Shown here one piece after another: positions 6,798 through 8,898 of a DNA stretch of 8,898 bases. The stretch comes from DATDPY01 sp964395765 (GTDB lineage: Bacteria > Bacteroidota > Bacteroidia > Cytophagales > Cyclobacteriaceae): assembly GCA_964395765.1 (NCBI GenBank), contig CAYNCU010000185.1, positions 1 through 8,898 of the forward strand. The letters run 5' to 3'. A program made the position numbers and the translations under genes. Position 1 is the stretch's first letter, and the number at the start of each line of letters is the position of its first letter. The notes below the pieces were generated by a model. The model did not search any database. It saw only the letters and a list, made by a program, of their open reading frames with translations, and was not told the DNA's origin.

Positions 6798-7940
6798 CTA
6801 AGTAATAATAAATGGCGTAGGCGAAAAAGAAATGATAAAAATGATCAGCGTTATCCAGCCGATAATTTTCCGGCCCGGGGAAAGCGGCTCGTCATACAAT
6901 ACATGCGGATGGTAGATCCCTAAAAACCTGCCGATGAGAAATCCAAAGACCAACCATCCCTCATACCCGTGCGCATGGGGGAAAATATAAATTGTCAGGA
7001 ATTGCACCGCCGTTATCCCCGCGGCGATCATAAGCTTCGTCAATGCCCGCGTCCGGAAAAAATACAGGCAGATAAAGAGGAAACCGACGTAGATCGGCAT
7101 GCCGATCAGAATATCCTCCAGCGAATCATACGGACTGATGATTCCCAGGCCGGCGAAGAACAGGAATATTAAAAACAGCACCATGGAAATTCTCGAGTGA
7201 TTCTTTGACCCGAAGAGACCGTATATCACATGCCCGCCGTCGAGCTGACCGATAGGAAGCAGGTTCAGGGAGGTAAAAAACAATGCCAGGTATCCCGCAA
7301 ACAATAAGGGGTAGTGCATCATTTCATAAGGGTTGGGAACCAGCGACGGGTCCGGCGCCACGTAATGCCTGAAAAACCAGAACACCAGGTTATCGCCCAG
7401 TTTGATCAAACCCGGCTGGTTATATACATAATCCTTGTAATTCAATCCGTATTGTATGAAATCAGGATGAATGGTGAAAATATATTCAGGAGGCGGCAGG
7501 TGTGTGAAACCATAATACAGGATCCCCAGGGCCACCACAAACCCTGACAGCGGTCCCGCGACGCCGATATCAAAATATTGTTTTCTCGACCTCACCGGTT
7601 CCAGGATCCTGATCACCGCGCCAAAGGTACCTATTGAAAGGGGGATGCCGATAAACCCTAGCCAGTAAGGGAGGTACTTCGGCAGCGTAGTGCGGATATG
7701 ATAATATTTTGCCGCAAAGAAATGGCCGAACTCATGGCAGGTAAGGATGCCCAGGAAAGGAATGGAATACCACATACCGTTCAATACCTCCCGGAACGAC
7801 AAACCAGGGCTGTAATACATCAACGCCCTGCCCGTCATCCATTCGGCGCCGGCGATGGTGGTGGTAACGAAGGTAATGATCAGCAGCCCGAAGAATAATG
7901 TATACTTGCCGATCCTGATATTCAAAATTTTCATCTTCAT
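6798..7940 (-). CDS. Site-2 protease family (M50) membrane metalloprotease
   Basis: An inner-membrane zinc protease of the S2P class, which cuts membrane-spanning substrates such as anti-sigma factors within the bilayer. The active-site motif HEFGH is at residues 69-73. GVAGPLSGF follows at 126-134, and the third metal ligand is in LNLLPIGQLDGGH (225-237). Hydrophobic segments lie near 14-32, 57-77, 123-145, 210-230, 251-268, 277-295, 303-320 and 360-378. The 380-residue protein has no PDZ domain between the two motifs; instead there is an extramembrane loop of about 60 residues (147-208). Its ATG overlaps the stop of the HAD gene in an ATGA, indicating translational coupling and fixing the start; a second ATG lies two codons on. 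The substrate is unknown, and no sigma or anti-sigma gene is nearby. Confidence 0.93.
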   Translation of the reverse strand: MKMKILNIRIGKYTLFFGLLIITFVTTTIAGAEWMTGRALMYYSPGLSFREVLNGMWYSIPFLGILTCHEFGHFFAAKYYHIRTTLPKYLPYWLGFIGIPLSIGTFGAVIRILEPVRSRKQYFDIGVAGPLSGFVVALGILYYGFTHLPPPEYIFTIHPDFIQYGLNYKDYVYNQPGLIKLGDNLVFWFFRHYVAPDPSLVPNPYEMMHYPLLFAGYLALFFTSLNLLPIGQLDGGHVIYGLFGSKNHSRISMVLFLIFLFFAGLGIISPYDSLEDILIGMPIYVGFLFICLYFFRTRALTKLMIAAGITAVQFLTIYIFPHAHGYEGWLVFGFLIGRFLGIYHPHVLYDEPLSPGRKIIGWITLIIFIISFSPTPFIIT

Positions 7941-8557
7941 CCCGGAATTTCGATGGAAGGCTGGTTCATGATCACCTGCATCACCTGCATACCCAGCAGT
8001 CGTGCAGATTCGATATTATCCCTGTTATCGTCGATCATTAAGGTTTCCGAAGGATCGAGATCATTATCACTCAACACGTATTTATAAATCTCCGGATCGG
8101 GTTTTCTCAACTTCAGATCATAGGAATAATAAAGCCTGCTGAAATACGAATAGATCCCGTTCCGGTTGCGGTCATCCGCAAAGAATTTTTCAAATCGCAG
8201 CCGGTGAATATTATTGGTATTGCTCAGCAGGTAAGTAGTATATTTTTTATGTGCATCCTCAAGCATTCTAATCTTATCCTCCGCCACGCCGATCAGCAGT
8301 GCATTCCAGGCATGGTCGATCTCCTCGTCGGAATTATTGCAATTCAATGATTTACGGACCTTATCGCGGAAAACCTCGTCGCTCATATTTCCCGCCTCGT
8401 ACTGCCTGAAAAACAGGGTATTATGATAGATCCCCGTAATTTCTTCAACCGTTTTATTGCATAATGTTGAAAATTCGTGGTAAGTGCGGGAAGGGTCAAT
8501 ATCCATGATAACACCGCCCAGATCAAAGATGATATTCCTAATCGTTCCTCTTTCCAA
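7937..8557 (-). CDS. HAD-superfamily phosphatase, YihX-like
   Basis: A cytoplasmic haloacid-dehalogenase-type hydrolase of 206 residues, usual for HAD subfamily IA. Motif I is IIFDLGGVIMDID with the nucleophile Asp12. Gly fills the place of the usual second Asp, as in the E. coli glucose-1-phosphatase YihX (FDLGNV). Motif II is Ser112 in LLSNTN, motif III is Lys152 in KLRKPDPEIY, and motif IV is Asp176-Asp177 in MIDDNRDN. A helical cap lies between about 20 and 95. The substrate cannot be told from sequence; sugar phosphates are the best guess. The start is a TTG at 8557. No in-frame ATG precedes motif I, and a TAG closes the frame at 8576-8578. It is the first gene of the two-gene unit with the site-2 protease (4-nt overlap). 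Confidence 0.92.
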   Translation of the reverse strand: MERGTIRNIIFDLGGVIMDIDPSRTYHEFSTLCNKTVEEITGIYHNTLFFRQYEAGNMSDEVFRDKVRKSLNCNNSDEEIDHAWNALLIGVAEDKIRMLEDAHKKYTTYLLSNTNNIHRLRFEKFFADDRNRNGIYSYFSRLYYSYDLKLRKPDPEIYKYVLSDNDLDPSETLMIDDNRDNIESARLLGMQVMQVIMNQPSIEIPG

Positions 8558-8586
8558 ATGAAGGTACAGGCTTGCCTATTAGTGAG

Positions 8587-8617
8587 CAAATATGTAACAT
8601 TGCACTCCGAAATTCAA
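8587..8617 (-). promoter_or_regulatory. Putative promoter of the HAD-protease pair
   Basis: On the minus strand, TTG (complement of 8615-8617) is followed after 20 nt by CATATTTG (complement of 8587-8594), one mismatch from TAnnTTTG. Spacing fits the Bacteroidota -33/-7 layout. Transcription would begin near 8578, giving a leader of about 20 nt before the TTG start at 8557. Confidence 0.5.
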
Positions 8618-8812
8618 GCTGTAGGGGTAGAATTTCGTTCTTTAAAATAATGAGAAAAAAGCTTCGAAAGGTATTTTTCTCTATTTCACGATGTAGCTGA
8701 AAGCTCGAAGCAGAATATTTCGAATCCTTAAAGAGACGATATTCTATTTCATATAAGAAATCATCGGCTTTTATACTTTGGACATTGAAAAATTGAATAT
8801 TGAATATTTGAG
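8618..8812. other. AT-rich spacer with short stems and a possible tRNA promoter
   Basis: This stretch separates the divergent HAD promoter and the tRNA. GAGAAAAA (8652-8659) faces TTTTTCTC (8674-8681), and GCTTCGA (8661-8667) faces TCGAAGC (8705-8711); the two stems exclude each other. Near the right end TTGAATA is repeated directly. TTTG at 8777-8780 and AATATTTG at 8803-8810, 22 nt apart, could be a weak plus-strand promoter for the tRNA. No coding frame is convincing. Confidence 0.35.
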
Positions 8813-8848
8813 CCCTGCAGTATAAGCCGCAGGCTTATTACTGCAGGG
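8813..8848. repeat. Near-perfect inverted repeat touching the tRNA gene
   Basis: The left arm CCCTGCAGTATAAGCC (8813-8828) pairs with GGCTTATTACTGCAGGG (8832-8848) with one bulged base and a 3-nt GCA loop. It ends one base before the first base of the tRNA. No T-tract follows on either strand, so it is not a standard terminator. It may be a palindromic repeat element or part of the precursor-tRNA leader. Confidence 0.85.
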
Positions 8849-8849
8849 C

Positions 8850-8898
8850 GGGCCCATAGCTCAGCCGGTTAGAGCAACTGACTCATAATCAGTGGGTC
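8850..8898 (+). tRNA. tRNA with anticodon CAT (Met, or Ile with modified C34), 3' part outside the window
   Basis: The 5' acceptor strand GGGCCCA (8850-8856) is followed by TA, then a D-arm with GCTC (8859-8862) and GAGC (8872-8875). The anticodon stem ACTGA/TCAGT (8877-8881, 8889-8893) closes the loop CTCATAA, with CAT at 8884-8886. The window ends in the variable loop, so the T-arm and 3' acceptor strand are missing. CAT can mean elongator Met or the Ile tRNA read through lysidine at C34. The loop of an initiator is not expected with this D-arm and stem. The partial sequence does not settle Met against Ile. Confidence 0.93.

Noticed and set aside
8813..8848. Rho-independent terminator
   Set aside because: The stem is strong, but no run of T follows on either strand, and no gene ends next to it.

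Overview
The window looks like a piece of a Bacteroidota chromosome, probably from an uncultured lineage. Four things point there. RibBA is a two-domain fusion with Bacteroidota-like sequence. A short lipoprotein and an outer-membrane-type protein resemble the DUF6452/DUF6048 pair of that phylum. Start codons mostly lack a Shine-Dalgarno sequence. Several genes have TAnnTTTG-like -7 boxes of the Bacteroidota primary sigma factor just upstream. No phage, transposase, CRISPR array or antiphage system is visible. This is mostly housekeeping sequence with some oddities between the genes.

Plus strand, left end (1-1934): the conserved C-terminal tail of the replication-restart helicase PriA, cut off from upstream sequence by an in-frame TGA. 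Next come an apparent new promoter, a coiled-coil lipoprotein candidate, and an overlapping gene for a beta-rich exported protein. The second gene ends facing the minus-strand genes, with a weak inverted repeat between them.

Minus strand, 1987-4679: a compact three-gene operon, ribBA - secreted protein of unknown function - surE, with gaps of about 10 and 8 nt. It is driven by a -7 box directly upstream of ribBA. RibBA carries out the first steps of both branches of riboflavin synthesis. SurE is a metal-dependent nucleotide phosphatase.

Minus strand, 4926-8617: a COG2509-type FAD-dependent oxidoreductase with its own -7 box. Further upstream is a translationally coupled pair (ATGA overlap) made of a HAD-family phosphatase and an M50 site-2 protease. 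A purine-biased degenerate tandem repeat lies between the oxidoreductase and ribBA. A 279-nt spacer without a convincing gene lies between the protease and the oxidoreductase.

Right end (8618-8898): an AT-rich spacer, a near-perfect 16/17-nt inverted repeat, and one base later the 5' part of a tRNA gene with anticodon CAT that runs off the window.

No clearly new system emerged. The best leads are the hairpin touching the tRNA, the ribBA/surE linkage with its unknown middle gene, the tandem repeat, and the broken PriA.
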